From: Paenibacillus zeirhizosphaerae
GTDB lineage: Bacteria; Bacillota; Bacilli; Paenibacillales; Paenibacillaceae
Direction: 5' to 3'
Assembly: GCF_030705605.1 (NCBI RefSeq)
Contig: NZ_JAPCKK010000019.1
Location: 1 to 37,809 of the forward strand
Length of the DNA: 37,809 bases
Of this stretch, positions 22,960-32,487 are shown piece after piece. The first letter of the stretch is position 1. Each line of letters starts with the position of its first letter. The notes under the pieces were generated by a model. The model was not told the origin of the DNA and searched no databases. It worked only from the letters and a program-made list of their open reading frames with translations. The position numbers were made by a program, and so were the translations under genes.

Positions 22960-24279
22960 TTATTTCCCTTGTGCCATAAGGCGGAGCGACTCGTCGGCGG
23001 CTTCGAGTGTCGTGTCAATGTCGGCGTCCGTATGAGCGGTCGTTAGGAACCAGGCCTCATACTTGGAAGGAGCCAGATTAATACCGCGGTCCAGCATGTG
23101 GCGGAAGAAGGCTGCGAACGCTTCACCGTCCGTATCCTGTGCTTCCTCATAGTTCGTCACCGGATGATCGCAGAAGTGAGTGGAGAACGCTCCGCGGATC
23201 CGGTTAATTGTCATAGGCACACCATGGCGCTCCGCCGCAGCCTGCAGTCCGTCAGTAAGCTTCACGGCGAGCCGTTCCATTTCCTCGTACACGCCTTCAC
23301 CCTGCAGCACCTCCAGACATGCGATTCCTGCGGAGATTGAAGCCGGATTGCCCGCCATCGTGCCTGCCTGATAAGCCGGACCCAGCGGAGCGACCTGCTC
23401 CATGACCTGTTTGCTGCCGCCGTAAGCCCCGATTGGAAGCCCGCCGCCGATGATTTTGCCAAGGGCCGTCAAATCAGGCTGAATGGCGTCCAGGTTGTCC
23501 AAGCCTGCATAGGTTTGGGTAGAACCGTAATGGAAGCGGAAGGCGGTAATGACCTCGTCATAAATGACGAGCGAGCCGTTGGCGCGGGCCATCCTGCACA
23601 GTCCTTCCAGGAAGCCGGACTCCGGCATCACCATGCCGAAGTTGCCGACGATCGGCTCGACCATCACGGCCGCGACATCCTCTCCCCAATGCTCAAGCGC
23701 TTCACGGAGGCAGTCCAGGTCATTGAACGGAACGGTGATCACCTCGTTTGCTATGCTGGTCGGAATCCCGGCGCTGTCCGGAATGCCAAGGGTAGAAGGT
23801 CCCGAGCCTGCGGCTACGAGCACGAGATCGGAATGACCATGGTAGCAGCCCGCAAATTTAATGATTTTGTTACGCTTGGTATAGGCACGCGCAACACGGA
23901 TCGTGGTCATGACCGCCTCGGTGCCGGAGTTGACGAAGCGGACCTTGTCCATGGAAGGAATGGCTTCCTTCAGCATGCGGGCCAGCTTGATTTCCAGGGC
24001 AGTTGGCGTTCCGTACAGCACTCCATTGGCAGCGGCTTCCGTTATCGCTTTAGTAATATGAGGGTGGGCATGACCGGTAATGATTGGGCCGTAAGCAGCC
24101 AGATAGTCAATATACTGGTTGCCGTCCGCATCCCAGAAGTAGGCGCCCTGCGCCTTATCCATGAACACAGGAGCCCCGCCGCCTACTGCTTTGAAGGAAC
24201 GTGACGGACTGTTCACGCCCCCGACAATATGCTCAAGGGCCTCCCGGTACAGGATTTCAGATGTTTTTCGGTTCATCAT
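22960..24279 (-). CDS. hemL: Glutamate-1-semialdehyde 2,1-aminomutase (GsaB/HemL2-like)
   Basis: This 439-residue PLP enzyme converts glutamate-1-semialdehyde to 5-aminolevulinate in the C5 haem pathway. The start [59 protein letters not shown], the PLP-aspartate strand YDEVITAFR, and the Schiff-base lysine K275 in ALGKIIGGG are all present. Its wording matches the Bacillus GsaB type more than the hemAXCDBL-encoded HemL as I recall them. It stands alone here with no other hem genes, so a second copy elsewhere is likely. A minus-strand TATAAT at 24341-24336 could be its -10 box. The start could also be the second Met. Confidence 0.93.
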   Translation of the reverse strand: MMNRKTSEILYREALEHIVGGVNSPSRSFKAVGGGAPVFMDKAQGAYFWDADGNQYIDYLAAYGPIITGHAHPHITKAITEAAANGVLYGTPTALEIKLARMLKEAIPSMDKVRFVNSGTEAVMTTIRVARAYTKRNKIIKFAGCYHGHSDLVLVAAGSGPSTLGIPDSAGIPTSIANEVITVPFNDLDCLREALEHWGEDVAAVMVEPIVGNFGMVMPESGFLEGLCRMARANGSLVIYDEVITAFRFHYGSTQTYAGLDNLDAIQPDLTALGKIIGGGLPIGAYGGSKQVMEQVAPLGPAYQAGTMAGNPASISAGIACLEVLQGEGVYEEMERLAVKLTDGLQAAAERHGVPMTINRIRGAFSTHFCDHPVTNYEEAQDTDGEAFAAFFRHMLDRGINLAPSKYEAWFLTTAHTDADIDTTLEAADESLRLMAQGK

Positions 24280-24434
24280 ATGTAAATTCCTTTCTTAAAT
24301 TCTTATAGTTAAAAACTTGAACTGCATACTTGTCCATTATAACAGACTTACTCTACATCAGGACGTGACATATTCTATACAACGATAAGGGGATACTAGG
24401 TGCGTGAAGAGCCTTCGGTCGTAATATTTCCACA

Positions 24435-24460
24435 GGAAAAAGGCAACCCGTGGGCTGCCT
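24435..24460 (-). terminator. Intrinsic terminator of the LCP gene
   Basis: On the minus strand AGGCAGCCC pairs with GGGTTGCCT (one G-U) and is followed by TTTTTCC. It lies about 30 bases past the LCP stop codon. Confidence 0.78.
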
Positions 24461-24487
24461 TCGGTTAAGATAACGCATACTTTTGTT

Positions 24488-25582
24488 TTATAGTTCTCTT
24501 CCGCTTGAGCTGCTGTCGCCATCCGTAACGGAGGTATCCGCATCTGTGCCTGTGGAGGAGCTTCCTGAATTGTTTTCCTTGCTGCTTTCCACAGCTTGTT
24601 CACTCTCCCCGTCGCTGGACGCGGGCACAGTAGTAAAGAGATCCTGCACATATTGCTTCAATTCATCGGAGTTCCGGATCGTCAGCACGGCGGCACCGCC
24701 GATTCTCTCTTCAACAAGCAGATTCATCGGAGGAACCTGTTCACTGCCCGCGAAGCTGCTCTGGTATCCGAGGCTGGCGAGCTTCAGCATATCGGTAACG
24801 GCCAGGTTGGTGTCAATATACGGATTGACCTGCTCCAGAATACTCGGCAGCTTGGCTATCGTTGTTGTTGTCTGCATTTTGTCCGCCACGGCTGCCAGGA
24901 ATTCGCGCTGCCGGCTGGAGCGGGAATAGTCTGACAGAGCATCATGCCGGAAACGGACGTACTGCAGTGCGGTAGCCCCGTCCAGATGCTGCATCCCCTC
25001 TTTTAAGTTAATATCGTATTCGTGATTGTCTGCTTTGCTCGTATAATACATGTCTTTCTCAACTTCAAAATCGACACCGCCGATGGCGTCCACCAGCTTG
25101 ATAAAGCCCTGGAAATCGGTATACACATAATACTGCACGGGTATGCCGAGCAGATCGCTTGCCGCCTGCATTGCCGTGTTCGGGCCGTGTGTTATAGCTG
25201 TATTGATCCGATTGGCCCCATAGCCAGGAATCTCCGTATAGGTGTCACGGAGGAGGGAGAAGAGGCGGATCTTCTGCTGTTCCGGGTCCAGCGAGACCAC
25301 CATCATGCTGTCGGAACGTGGAATTTCTCCCTTTTTCGTCCCGCGTACATCGACACCCATCAGCAAAATATTCACCGGCTCGGTGCCTTCCCACTTGGGT
25401 GGGGCGGGAGTCACAGCCTGGTCTACCTTCTCGATATTTCGGAACGGGGAAGCTTCCCCAGTCTTCTGGAGTTGATCCAATTGGTTATAAATAGAATTGA
25501 CATAATAGCCCGCAAAGCCGATAACCGACGCCAAAACTAAGGCCACAACGGTCCAGATCGTCCTTTTGGTCTTCCTGGTCAT
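24488..25582 (-). CDS. LytR-CpsA-Psr (LCP) family cell-wall glycopolymer ligase
   Basis: This 364-residue protein has one N-terminal membrane anchor (about 9-30) and an extracellular LCP domain (about 70-230). The domain motifs are ILLMGVDVRGTKKGEIPRSDSMMVVSLD, IRLFSLLRDTYTEIPGYGANRINTAI, and YVRFRHDALSDYSRSSRQREFL with the arginines that bind lipid pyrophosphate. It should attach teichoic-acid-like or other polymers to peptidoglycan. The last 40 residues are Ser/Thr/Glu/Asp-rich and unstructured. The start at 25582 is chosen for the AAGGGAG site 9 bases upstream; a TTG nine codons earlier is in frame. It has its own promoter and terminator and diverges from the ABC operon. Confidence 0.92.
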   Translation of the reverse strand: MTRKTKRTIWTVVALVLASVIGFAGYYVNSIYNQLDQLQKTGEASPFRNIEKVDQAVTPAPPKWEGTEPVNILLMGVDVRGTKKGEIPRSDSMMVVSLDPEQQKIRLFSLLRDTYTEIPGYGANRINTAITHGPNTAMQAASDLLGIPVQYYVYTDFQGFIKLVDAIGGVDFEVEKDMYYTSKADNHEYDINLKEGMQHLDGATALQYVRFRHDALSDYSRSSRQREFLAAVADKMQTTTTIAKLPSILEQVNPYIDTNLAVTDMLKLASLGYQSSFAGSEQVPPMNLLVEERIGGAAVLTIRNSDELKQYVQDLFTTVPASSDGESEQAVESSKENNSGSSSTGTDADTSVTDGDSSSSGREL

Positions 25583-25617
25583 GATGAGCTTCTCCCTTTC
25601 GCTTTTCAATTCATTAC

Positions 25618-25646
25618 ATTATAATTTCTTTTTGGGTCACAATCAA
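25618..25646 (-). promoter_or_regulatory. LCP gene promoter
   Basis: TTGATT (25646-25641), a 17-base spacer and TATAAT (25623-25618) on the minus strand form a near-consensus promoter. A plus-strand TATAAT at 25620-25625 overlaps the same bases and may serve the divergent ABC operon, although its -35 is poor. Confidence 0.75.
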
Positions 25647-25665
25647 TTTTACAGCGAGGTAACTT

Positions 25666-26712
25666 ATGTTAGCGATAGACGTAGAGGATTTGCGCAAAAC
25701 GTTTCAAGTGCAGAAGAATCGTGAAGGCTTGAAAGGAGCCTTTCGTGATTTGTTTAAGCGTGAATACCGTGAAGTAGCGGCGGTAAAAGACATTTCCTTT
25801 CAAATTCCGCAGGGCGAAATTTGCGGTTACATCGGCGAGAACGGGGCCGGAAAATCAACCACGATCAAGATGCTGACAGGAATACTGGTTCCGACTTCCG
25901 GGCGTTTAAAGGTGGGCGGGTATGTTCCTTACGAGGAACGTGAGAAATTCGTCCGTAATATCGGAGTTGTTTTCGGCCAGCGCAGCCAGCTCTGGTGGGA
26001 TATCGGCGTCATTGAGTCGTTTCAGCTGCTGCGCAAAGTATATCAGGTGCCGGAAGCTGATTTCAAACGGCGGCTGGACGAACTGGTGGAGCGTCTGCAA
26101 TTGCAGGAGCTGCTGAACCGCCCGGTACGTAAGCTGAGCCTCGGCCAGCGTATGCGCTGTGAACTGGTAGCTGCGCTGCTGCACAACCCGGCAATCGTAT
26201 TCCTCGATGAACCGACGATCGGTCTGGACATCGTTGTGAAATCAGAGATCCGGGAGTTTCTGAAGGATATGAATCGTGAGCATGGCACGACCATTCTGCT
26301 GACCACGCATGATCTGCAGGACATTGAGGCCTTGTGCTCACGGGTTATCATGCTGGATGATGGCCGCATCATCTATGATGGAGGCCTGGATGAGCTGAAG
26401 GCCAGATGGGGCACCGGTCGTGAAGTGAAGTTTCAGTTTGGGAAGGCTACAGCGAAAGCGCTGCTGGAGCAGTGGACGGCCGGTATGCCGGTGGAATGGA
26501 CTGCCGAAAATGATTTGGAAGCCACGGTGTGGATCCCGCTTGAGCTGAACGTATCCGATGTGCTGGCCAGTGTGGTCGGGCGCACAGACATTACCGATAT
26601 CAAGATCATTGAGACGAATACCGATGATATCGTCCGCAGCATCTATCAGTCCGGCTCGGCGGAGCGCAAGAACGGGGACAAGGTTCTGGAGGGAGCGGAC
26701 ATTCATGCTTAG
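25666..26712 (+). CDS. ABC-2-type transporter ATP-binding protein
   Basis: A 348-residue ATPase of the group paired with DUF990-like permeases. Walker A GENGAGKST lies at about 58-66, the signature is KLSLGQRMRCEL, and Walker B is AIVFLDEPTIGLD. A Q-loop occurs in VVFGQRSQLWWDI and a switch histidine in LLTTHDLQDIE. The FGQRSQLWWD stretch is typical of this group. A C-terminal extension of about 100 residues follows, as in other members. It drives an exporter made with the next two genes; the cargo is unknown. It overlaps the first permease by 8 bases, showing coupled translation. GAGGTAA precedes ATG. Confidence 0.93.
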   Translation: MLAIDVEDLRKTFQVQKNREGLKGAFRDLFKREYREVAAVKDISFQIPQGEICGYIGENGAGKSTTIKMLTGILVPTSGRLKVGGYVPYEEREKFVRNIGVVFGQRSQLWWDIGVIESFQLLRKVYQVPEADFKRRLDELVERLQLQELLNRPVRKLSLGQRMRCELVAALLHNPAIVFLDEPTIGLDIVVKSEIREFLKDMNREHGTTILLTTHDLQDIEALCSRVIMLDDGRIIYDGGLDELKARWGTGREVKFQFGKATAKALLEQWTAGMPVEWTAENDLEATVWIPLELNVSDVLASVVGRTDITDIKIIETNTDDIVRSIYQSGSAERKNGDKVLEGADIHA

Positions 26713-27499
26713 CGCTTATGGTGATTTTATACGTATCCGCTTCCTGACCATGCTGGCTTATCGGGTGAACTATTACTCGGGCATTCTCATTTATACCCTG
26801 AATATCGGCGTGTACTATTTTACGTATATGGCGATTTACGGGGAAGGGGAGAGCATTGGCGGCTTTACAAGCATGCAGATGACCACCTATGTGGCTGTAT
26901 CCTGGATGGCGCGGGCTTTCTATTTTAACAACCTGGACCGGGAAATCTCAACCGATATCCGGGATGGAAGCATCGCCGTGCAGATCATCAGGCCTTACAA
27001 TTATGTACTGGTTAAAATGATGCAGGGGCTTGGCGAGGGCATGTTCCGTTTCCTGCTCTTCATGATTCCCGGCATGGCGATTGCGATGCTGCTGTTCCCG
27101 ATTCAACTGCCGTCCGACCCGGCGGCATGGGTTGGCTTTCTGGTGATGCTGTTTTTCAGCTTCCTGATCAACTCCCAGCTTAATGTAATTACAGGGCTGG
27201 CCGCTTTTTTTGTGGAGAACAATGAAGGCATGATGCGTTTGAAGCGCGTCGTGGTCGATCTGTTTTCCGGCCTGATTTTGCCGATCAGCTTCTTTCCGGG
27301 CTGGCTTGCTGCGATTTCGGAGTGGCTGCCTTTTCAGGCGATCACCTATCTGCCTGGCTCGGTCTTTACCGGCCGTATTCAGGGTGTGGGCATCTGGAAT
27401 GTGCTCGGAATACAGATTGTGTGGTTTGCCGTGCTGCTGGTGCCGATGGTTGTGATTTGGCGGATGGCGCGGCGGCGTCTGTTTATTCAGGGAGGTTGA
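26705..27499 (+). CDS. ABC-2 family permease, first subunit
   Basis: A 264-residue membrane protein with about six hydrophobic segments, including LAYRVNYYSGILIYTLNIGVYY near the start. It has the loop EISTDIRDGSIAVQIIRPYNYVLVKMMQ, characteristic of this DUF990-like family. The start is the ATG at 26705 inside the end of the ATPase gene. The frame reads back further only because of high coding content in the overlap. It should form the pore with the following gene. Confidence 0.9.
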   Translation: MLSAYGDFIRIRFLTMLAYRVNYYSGILIYTLNIGVYYFTYMAIYGEGESIGGFTSMQMTTYVAVSWMARAFYFNNLDREISTDIRDGSIAVQIIRPYNYVLVKMMQGLGEGMFRFLLFMIPGMAIAMLLFPIQLPSDPAAWVGFLVMLFFSFLINSQLNVITGLAAFFVENNEGMMRLKRVVVDLFSGLILPISFFPGWLAAISEWLPFQAITYLPGSVFTGRIQGVGIWNVLGIQIVWFAVLLVPMVVIWRMARRRLFIQGG

Positions 27500-27503
27500 A
27501 CGG

Positions 27504-28292
27504 ATGAAATATTATCTGGGGCTTATGAGCGAATACATGAAAAATTATATCAAGACACGTTTGACCTACCGCGCTGATTTCTGGGTGGAGGTCGTGTCGG
27601 ACCTGCTGTTCCAGGCAGTCAACCTGGTTTTTATTCTTGTGCTGTTCATGCATACGGACAGCCTTGGCGGCTGGAGCCGCAGTGAGGTCATTTTTGTCTA
27701 CGGATATTTTATGGTGCCTTTCGGCATTTTTAGCTGTTTTATTAATTTATGGGGCTTCAGCGAACGTTATATTGTAAAAGGTGAAATGGACCGGATCATG
27801 ACACGGCCAGCGCATAATCTGTTTCAGATTTGCCTGGAAAATGTGGACCCGCCTGCGCTGGTGGGCTCGGTAGTCGGCCTGATCATAATGGGGATCAGCG
27901 GCGCACAGCTTGACATCGTGTGGGAATGGTGGTTCATCCCGGCTTTAATCGTGCTCACCATCAGCGCGGTTGCTATTTATACCGGAATTTATGCGACCTT
28001 GACCTCCCTTTCGTTCTACTCGGATGCGCCTACTGGAATTTTGCCGTTGATGTTCAACATCCAGGGTTATGGACGTTATCCGATCACGATCTACAACCGT
28101 GCGCTCCAGGTGCTGCTGACATGGATCATTCCGTTTGCTTTTGTCGGGATTTATCCGGCATCGCTATTTTTGGGCAGGGAGGAAATGCGGCAGACGGCGC
28201 TTCTTACGCCTGTGGTAGGGGCTGTATTTCTGGCCATTGGCTTGACAGCCTGGAATTACGGGGTGAGACGTTATCGAGGTGCAGGCTCATAA
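27504..28292 (+). CDS. ABC-2 family permease, second subunit
   Basis: A 262-residue membrane protein with about six hydrophobic segments and the matching loop ERYIVKGEMDRIMTRPAHNLFQ that parallels the RDG...RP loop of its partner. GGGAGG precedes the ATG, and only four bases separate it from the first permease. With the ATPase it makes a complete three-gene exporter of the COG4586/4587/3694 type. The substrate is not evident. Confidence 0.9.
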   Translation: MKYYLGLMSEYMKNYIKTRLTYRADFWVEVVSDLLFQAVNLVFILVLFMHTDSLGGWSRSEVIFVYGYFMVPFGIFSCFINLWGFSERYIVKGEMDRIMTRPAHNLFQICLENVDPPALVGSVVGLIIMGISGAQLDIVWEWWFIPALIVLTISAVAIYTGIYATLTSLSFYSDAPTGILPLMFNIQGYGRYPITIYNRALQVLLTWIIPFAFVGIYPASLFLGREEMRQTALLTPVVGAVFLAIGLTAWNYGVRRYRGAGS

Positions 28293-28330
28293 ACGAAGTT
28301 CGCTATTATAATATTTGGATGTGATAAAAA

Positions 28331-28795
28331 ATGACGATAGAAATGGGCCAGGCTGCACCTGATTTTGAACTGTCCGGTACGAGCGGTACACATGTGCGGC
28401 TATCCGATTACCGTGGGAAACGGGTGCTGCTCTATTTTTACCCCAAAGACCTGACGGCAAGCTGTACCACACAGGCGTGTGATTTCCGTGATCATCACGG
28501 GGAATTTGCCGGACTGAACACCGTCATTCTGGGTGTCAGCGCCGACCCGCTGAAGCAGCATGAGAAGTTTATCGCCAAATATGGATTGCCGTTCGAGCTG
28601 CTTGCGGATGAGGATCACAAGGCTTCCGAAGCTTATGGGGTATGGCAGCAGAAGCAAATGTACGGCAGGCAGTTCATGGGCATCGTGCGTTCTACCTTCC
28701 TGATTGACGAGAATGGAATCCTGGTACGCGAGTGGCGCAAGGTGAAGGTCAAGGGGCATATTGAAGAGGCACTTGAGTATATACGCCAGTTATAA
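28331..28795 (+). CDS. bcp: Thioredoxin-dependent peroxiredoxin, Bcp family
   Basis: This 154-residue peroxidase reduces hydrogen and organic peroxides using thioredoxin. FYPKDLTASCTTQACDFRD carries the peroxidatic C45 and, five residues on, the resolving C50, as in two-cysteine Bcp (PrxQ) proteins. The usual PG before the first cysteine is AS here, a mild variation. The central GVSADPLKQHEKFIAKYGLPFELLAD and STFLIDENG are standard. A TATAAT lies at about 28308-28313, and the ribosome site is weak. It ends at a terminator. It is not clearly part of the preceding ABC operon. Confidence 0.95.
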   Translation: MTIEMGQAAPDFELSGTSGTHVRLSDYRGKRVLLYFYPKDLTASCTTQACDFRDHHGEFAGLNTVILGVSADPLKQHEKFIAKYGLPFELLADEDHKASEAYGVWQQKQMYGRQFMGIVRSTFLIDENGILVREWRKVKVKGHIEEALEYIRQL

Positions 28796-28817
28796 AAGAT
28801 GATCGTTATTTCAATCC

Positions 28818-28862
28818 ACACCCGTATTTGCGGCAGATTGCTGTGAATACGGGTGTTTTTTT
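28818..28862 (+). terminator. Intrinsic terminator after bcp
   Basis: A perfect 11-bp stem (28818-28828 with 28846-28856) runs into a long T tract. Confidence 0.93.
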
Positions 28863-28893
28863 GTACAACCAATGGACCTGAACAAAAAGCAGA

Positions 28894-28922
28894 TTGACGT
28901 ACTGACAGGAAAAATATAATAT
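28894..28922 (+). promoter_or_regulatory. Promoter of the MFS transporter gene
   Basis: TTGACG (28894-28899), 17 bases and TAATAT (28917-28922) form a good promoter. A long AT-rich leader of about 75 bases precedes the ATG. Confidence 0.72.
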
Positions 28923-29001
28923 ATAATCATCTAATTAGACATATATTTAATTAATTATTTATATAAATTTATCCAGATATGTTTAAGGAGCTGCCTAGGA
29001 T

Positions 29002-30258
29002 ATGAATTTTATTATGAAATCTCTGCGTTTTGCGAGGGAGGAGAAGGAGTACACGAAGCTGTTCACTGCCGGTGTGGTTAACGGTATTGGAGACCGGTTC
29101 TTTCAAGTGGCGCTGCTGGCGATGATGATCCGGCTGACCGGGTCCGGGCTGGGCGTGGGCATCGTGCTCGGCTTGCGGATGCTGCCCTTCCTGCTGCTGG
29201 CTCCTCTTGGAGGCTGGCTTGCCGATCGCTTTTCACGCAGAACGCTGATGATCTGGACAGATATGCTGCGCGCTTTGATTGCGCTGAGTTTTTTTGGGGT
29301 AAGCGGCCCGGAGCAATTATGGATTGTATATTCCAGCAGTTTTCTGCTGGCCTGTGGGGAAGCAATGTACGCACCGGTGCGCAAATCGGCTATTCCTGTA
29401 TTGGTGGCTCCTCATAGATTGCTTACGGTGAACAGCCTGGAACAGCTTATGACGGGTGTTGTGCTGATTGCCGGATCGGCGGTGGGCGGTGTCATTGCGG
29501 TTTTATTCGGGTCGGGCTGGTCGTTTGTGATCAATGCTGTCTCTTTTGTATTGGCCGGGCTGATCGTCAGGAGTATTGTTTTTCCTTCGATGGGCAGTAG
29601 TGCGCGGAGGAGTGAGACTTCTCAGGCTGAAGCACAGCATTCGCTCGAGATGGAGAGAGAAAGGCGCACACCCTTGCTGCGTACTCTTCTGGCAGGAAGC
29701 GCTGCACTGCAGGCCGCTCTGCTGCTGGAGCTGCTAGTTCCGGTTTTTAACGGAATAGACAATGTATTGATCAGTGTGTATCCGGTGGAGGAGTTTGGCA
29801 CTGGGGAAGAGGGAGTGGGACTGTTTTATGGTGCTCTGGGTCTCGGCTTGCTGCTTGGACCGCTGCTGGCCCAATATGTTCGGGAGCGCTCGCTGATAGG
29901 AGTGGGGCTTCTGTGTCTGTTTCTGGAGGGACTGCTGTTGATACTGCTCAGCAGAATGGATCATCTCTGGTTTGCGGCTGTGGTTTACGTAGTAATCTCA
30001 CTTGTAGGCGGGGTCGGCAATATTTGTGTAGATACGATGATTATGCGTGAAACCCCATCGCGGCTGCAGGGCAGAGTATTTGGCCTGACAACCGCATGGA
30101 GCGGCAGTATGCTGGGAATTTCCATGTTCGGGGCGGGCCTGGCGCTGGAGGTCATAGAGCCGCGCAGACTGGGTTGGTACGGAGGAGCAGGGTTCGTGGT
30201 CACAGCCATGCTTATTACGCTGATCTACAGCATGATTCGCCGTAAGGTCAGGGCATAG
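29002..30258 (+). CDS. MFS transporter
   Basis: A 418-residue permease with about twelve membrane segments. The opening LFTAGVVNGIGDRFFQVALLAMMIRLTGSGLGVGIVLG and the loop GGWLADRFSRRTLMIWTDMLRALIAL are typical of the enterobactin-exporter-like/drug-efflux branch (MFS_3). An acidic, glutamate-rich loop (about 200-220) divides the two halves. It is probably an efflux pump; the substrate is unknown. AAGGAG lies 13 bases before the ATG. It is convergent with the DedA gene, and no clear terminator is visible in the 79-base gap. Confidence 0.9.
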   Translation: MNFIMKSLRFAREEKEYTKLFTAGVVNGIGDRFFQVALLAMMIRLTGSGLGVGIVLGLRMLPFLLLAPLGGWLADRFSRRTLMIWTDMLRALIALSFFGVSGPEQLWIVYSSSFLLACGEAMYAPVRKSAIPVLVAPHRLLTVNSLEQLMTGVVLIAGSAVGGVIAVLFGSGWSFVINAVSFVLAGLIVRSIVFPSMGSSARRSETSQAEAQHSLEMERERRTPLLRTLLAGSAALQAALLLELLVPVFNGIDNVLISVYPVEEFGTGEEGVGLFYGALGLGLLLGPLLAQYVRERSLIGVGLLCLFLEGLLLILLSRMDHLWFAAVVYVVISLVGGVGNICVDTMIMRETPSRLQGRVFGLTTAWSGSMLGISMFGAGLALEVIEPRRLGWYGGAGFVVTAMLITLIYSMIRRKVRA

Positions 30259-30337
30259 AGCCTCCTAGACAAAGAAAATGGCCCCGCTGGCTGAAGAGAA
30301 TCCTGCCTCACCTCCGTTTGTACGCCGACGGATGATG

Positions 30338-30988
30338 TCAGTCGGTGTTTTCTCCCTCTTTTCTTTTTACCATAACAGGCGTAGAGCGCCGAAATATGCG
30401 TTGTCTGTACCTGATTAGAACTATTATCGTGATCACAGCTCCTGCAAAGGCGACAATTCGCACGGCATACATTTCGGCTAAATGGAAGACAGCATCCCAT
30501 TGTGGGCCGAACACCTTGCCGATGCTGATGAACAAAATGACCCAGAATAATGCGCCGCTGTAGGCATAGGCTGCGAATTTGCGGAAGGGCAACGCGATAA
30601 TTCCTGCGAAATATCCTGTGAAATGCCGCACCCCAGGAATGAAATATCCGATAAAAATCAAGCCATTGCCGTATTTTTGGAACCAGCTCTGGGTTTTCTC
30701 GAGCTTGTCCGGCCTCAAGAGCACCCATTTTCCAAAACGCTGGATAAAGGGGAGCCCGGCTTTGCGGCCGATCCAATAGGTGATGGTCATGCCGATCGTC
30801 GTACCAAGAAACGCAAGTATTATTAATAGATAGTAGTTAAGCGCACCTGTATAAGAGAGATAGCCGGAGTACGCCATTGTTGTCTCGCCTGGAAAAGGCA
30901 GGGCTATAAATTCCAGCAGCAATCCGACGAACAGTACGCTGTATCCGTAGCTTTCAAATAAATGCCCGATCCACTCGAGCACATCCAT
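30338..30988 (-). CDS. DedA family membrane protein (VTT domain)
   Basis: This 216-residue integral membrane protein has ALPFPGETTMAYSGYLSYTG near the start, GTTIGMTITYWIGRKAG in the middle, and GNGLIFIGYFIPGVRHFTGYFAGI, the re-entrant regions of this family. Some DedA proteins recycle undecaprenyl phosphate across the membrane. Such a role would suit the wall-related neighbours (LCP, polysaccharide deacetylase), but the subgroup cannot be fixed by eye. The start is set at 30988 for the GAGGGAG site upstream. The C-terminal tail is basic and cytosolic. Confidence 0.93.
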   Translation of the reverse strand: MDVLEWIGHLFESYGYSVLFVGLLLEFIALPFPGETTMAYSGYLSYTGALNYYLLIILAFLGTTIGMTITYWIGRKAGLPFIQRFGKWVLLRPDKLEKTQSWFQKYGNGLIFIGYFIPGVRHFTGYFAGIIALPFRKFAAYAYSGALFWVILFISIGKVFGPQWDAVFHLAEMYAVRIVAFAGAVITIIVLIRYRQRIFRRSTPVMVKRKEGENTD

Positions 30989-31193
30989 AACGGTCACTCC
31001 CTCTTTCATTTGCAAAATATTAATATTTCTTTTCTAGTCTATTTCTACTTTCTGTTTCATATACTCTATTATTCTACTAATTTTCAGATAAGCTATTCCG
31101 TGATCTGTTGAATCGTAGGTTCCATTTGCAGACGCGGCTGACTTCCTTAATTTTATCAAAAAAATGCTGGGCTATGAAATGTAGGAGGAGAGT

Positions 31194-32474
31194 ATGGGGA
31201 TGAAAAAGAAACTGACTGTAGGTATGCTCGTGATTTTGCTGCTGACAGCTATGCTTCCGTTTACGGCTTCTGTTTCTGCACGGTTCGACGATGGGGGAAG
31301 CATGAAGCGGGCGGACGTGATTCGTCTGCCTGTTCAATCGAAAAAGGATGCGCCAACGGTATATTTGACATTTGATGACGGGCCGGGCAAATACACGGAG
31401 CAGGTGCTGGATATACTCAAGCGTTATCAGGTGCAAGCCACCTTTTTTGTATTAGGACAGCATGCGGAGCGTTCCCCGGAGCAGATCCGGCGTATCGTGG
31501 AGGAAGGGCATGCCTTGGGAAATCATACTTACAATCATAACTACAAGGAACTGTACGGGGACTTTAGAACCTTCTGGAAGCAGATCAAGCAGACAGAGGA
31601 AATTATATATGAGATTGCGGGCTACCGTCCGCAGCTTGTAAGGGCGCCTGGAGGAAGCTATGGACATTTTGACAAGGTCTATTTCGATCTGCTTCAGCAG
31701 GGGGGATATAACGTAGTGGATTGGAATGTGGACAGTGGGGATTCGAAGCATGCCGGAGTGCCGGCGGCTCAAATTGAGGCGGGGGCTGTACGGACGGACG
31801 GTCATGTAGGGGACAAGGTTGTGCTTCTGCACGATGGAGGCGTAAGAGAGGAAACCGTAAAGGCTCTTCCAGGCATTATAAAAAAATACCGCTCCGCAGG
31901 TTATTCCTTCGACGTCTTGCGACCGGATCAGACGCAGTGGAAATCCCCTGTGAAAAAAATGACCGACTCCAACTCAAAAAACACTCCGGATGAAAGATGG
32001 ATTGCTGAATATGTTTTGCCAAATAAAACGCTCCTGCTGTCCGGGAAACCTCTAGTTCTCGAATTTGGCAGGCTCAAAACTTCACTTGCTTTCGGAGAAT
32101 ACGAATGGAACGAGGGCAGAATCGTTGTCTCGCTGCGGACGGCAGTTCAGCGGCTGGGGGGAACGGTGACCTGGAATTCCGCTACCAAGACAGCGTCGGT
32201 AGCATGGAACGGCAGGACGGTGCAAGTTCATGCTGATACCGAAAGGGTGACAAGCTGCAAGGATACGAATCGATGCGTATCGGGAGCAAGCAAGTTCGTC
32301 ATGCGTGCCGGGGTCATTCGATTACCGCTCCGTGACCTTTTTCAATGGGCGGGACACCCGGTTTCTCAGATGCGTGTCACTCAAGCAGAATACAGAGTTA
32401 CAACGTTGCAAGAAGAGGCCTTACCTTCCTTGACGTCCCGAATTGTCGTTGCGTATAATGAATCCAACAATTGA
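31194..32474 (+). CDS. Secreted polysaccharide deacetylase with C-terminal stalk domain
   Basis: This 426-residue protein has a signal peptide (about 4-29, cut after VSA) and a NodB-type deacetylase domain (about 50-250). A C-terminal copper-amine-oxidase-N-like module (about 275-400) contains [21 protein letters not shown]. The deacetylase metal site is complete: TFDDGP with D61/D62, GNHTYNH with H111 and H115, RAPGGSYG and LLHDGG. It should remove N-acetyl groups from peptidoglycan or chitin-like glycans at the cell surface; the substrate is inference. The stalk module is a common wall-binding add-on in Paenibacillus and relatives. GGAGGAG precedes the ATG. The gene's last 45 bases contain the guaA promoter. 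Confidence 0.92.
   Translation: MGMKKKLTVGMLVILLLTAMLPFTASVSARFDDGGSMKRADVIRLPVQSKKDAPTVYLTFDDGPGKYTEQVLDILKRYQVQATFFVLGQHAERSPEQIRRIVEEGHALGNHTYNHNYKELYGDFRTFWKQIKQTEEIIYEIAGYRPQLVRAPGGSYGHFDKVYFDLLQQGGYNVVDWNVDSGDSKHAGVPAAQIEAGAVRTDGHVGDKVVLLHDGGVREETVKALPGIIKKYRSAGYSFDVLRPDQTQWKSPVKKMTDSNSKNTPDERWIAEYVLPNKTLLLSGKPLVLEFGRLKTSLAFGEYEWNEGRIVVSLRTAVQRLGGTVTWNSATKTASVAWNGRTVQVHADTERVTSCKDTNRCVSGASKFVMRAGVIRLPLRDLFQWAGHPVSQMRVTQAEYRVTTLQEEALPSLTSRIVVAYNESNN
32430..32459 (+). promoter_or_regulatory. guaA promoter inside the deacetylase gene
   Basis: TTGACG (32430-32435), an 18-base spacer and TATAAT (32454-32459) lie within the last codons of the preceding gene. A start near 32466 would leave a leader of only about 22 bases, so no riboswitch or attenuator fits before guaA. 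Confidence 0.75.
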
Positions 32475-32487
32475 GGGAGGCACGGTA

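Noticed and set aside
31015..31028. Perfect 14-base AT palindrome AAATATTAATATTT before the DedA gene
   Set aside because: Pure A/T palindromes of this size are common in AT-rich spacers; no promoter element was found in register with it.
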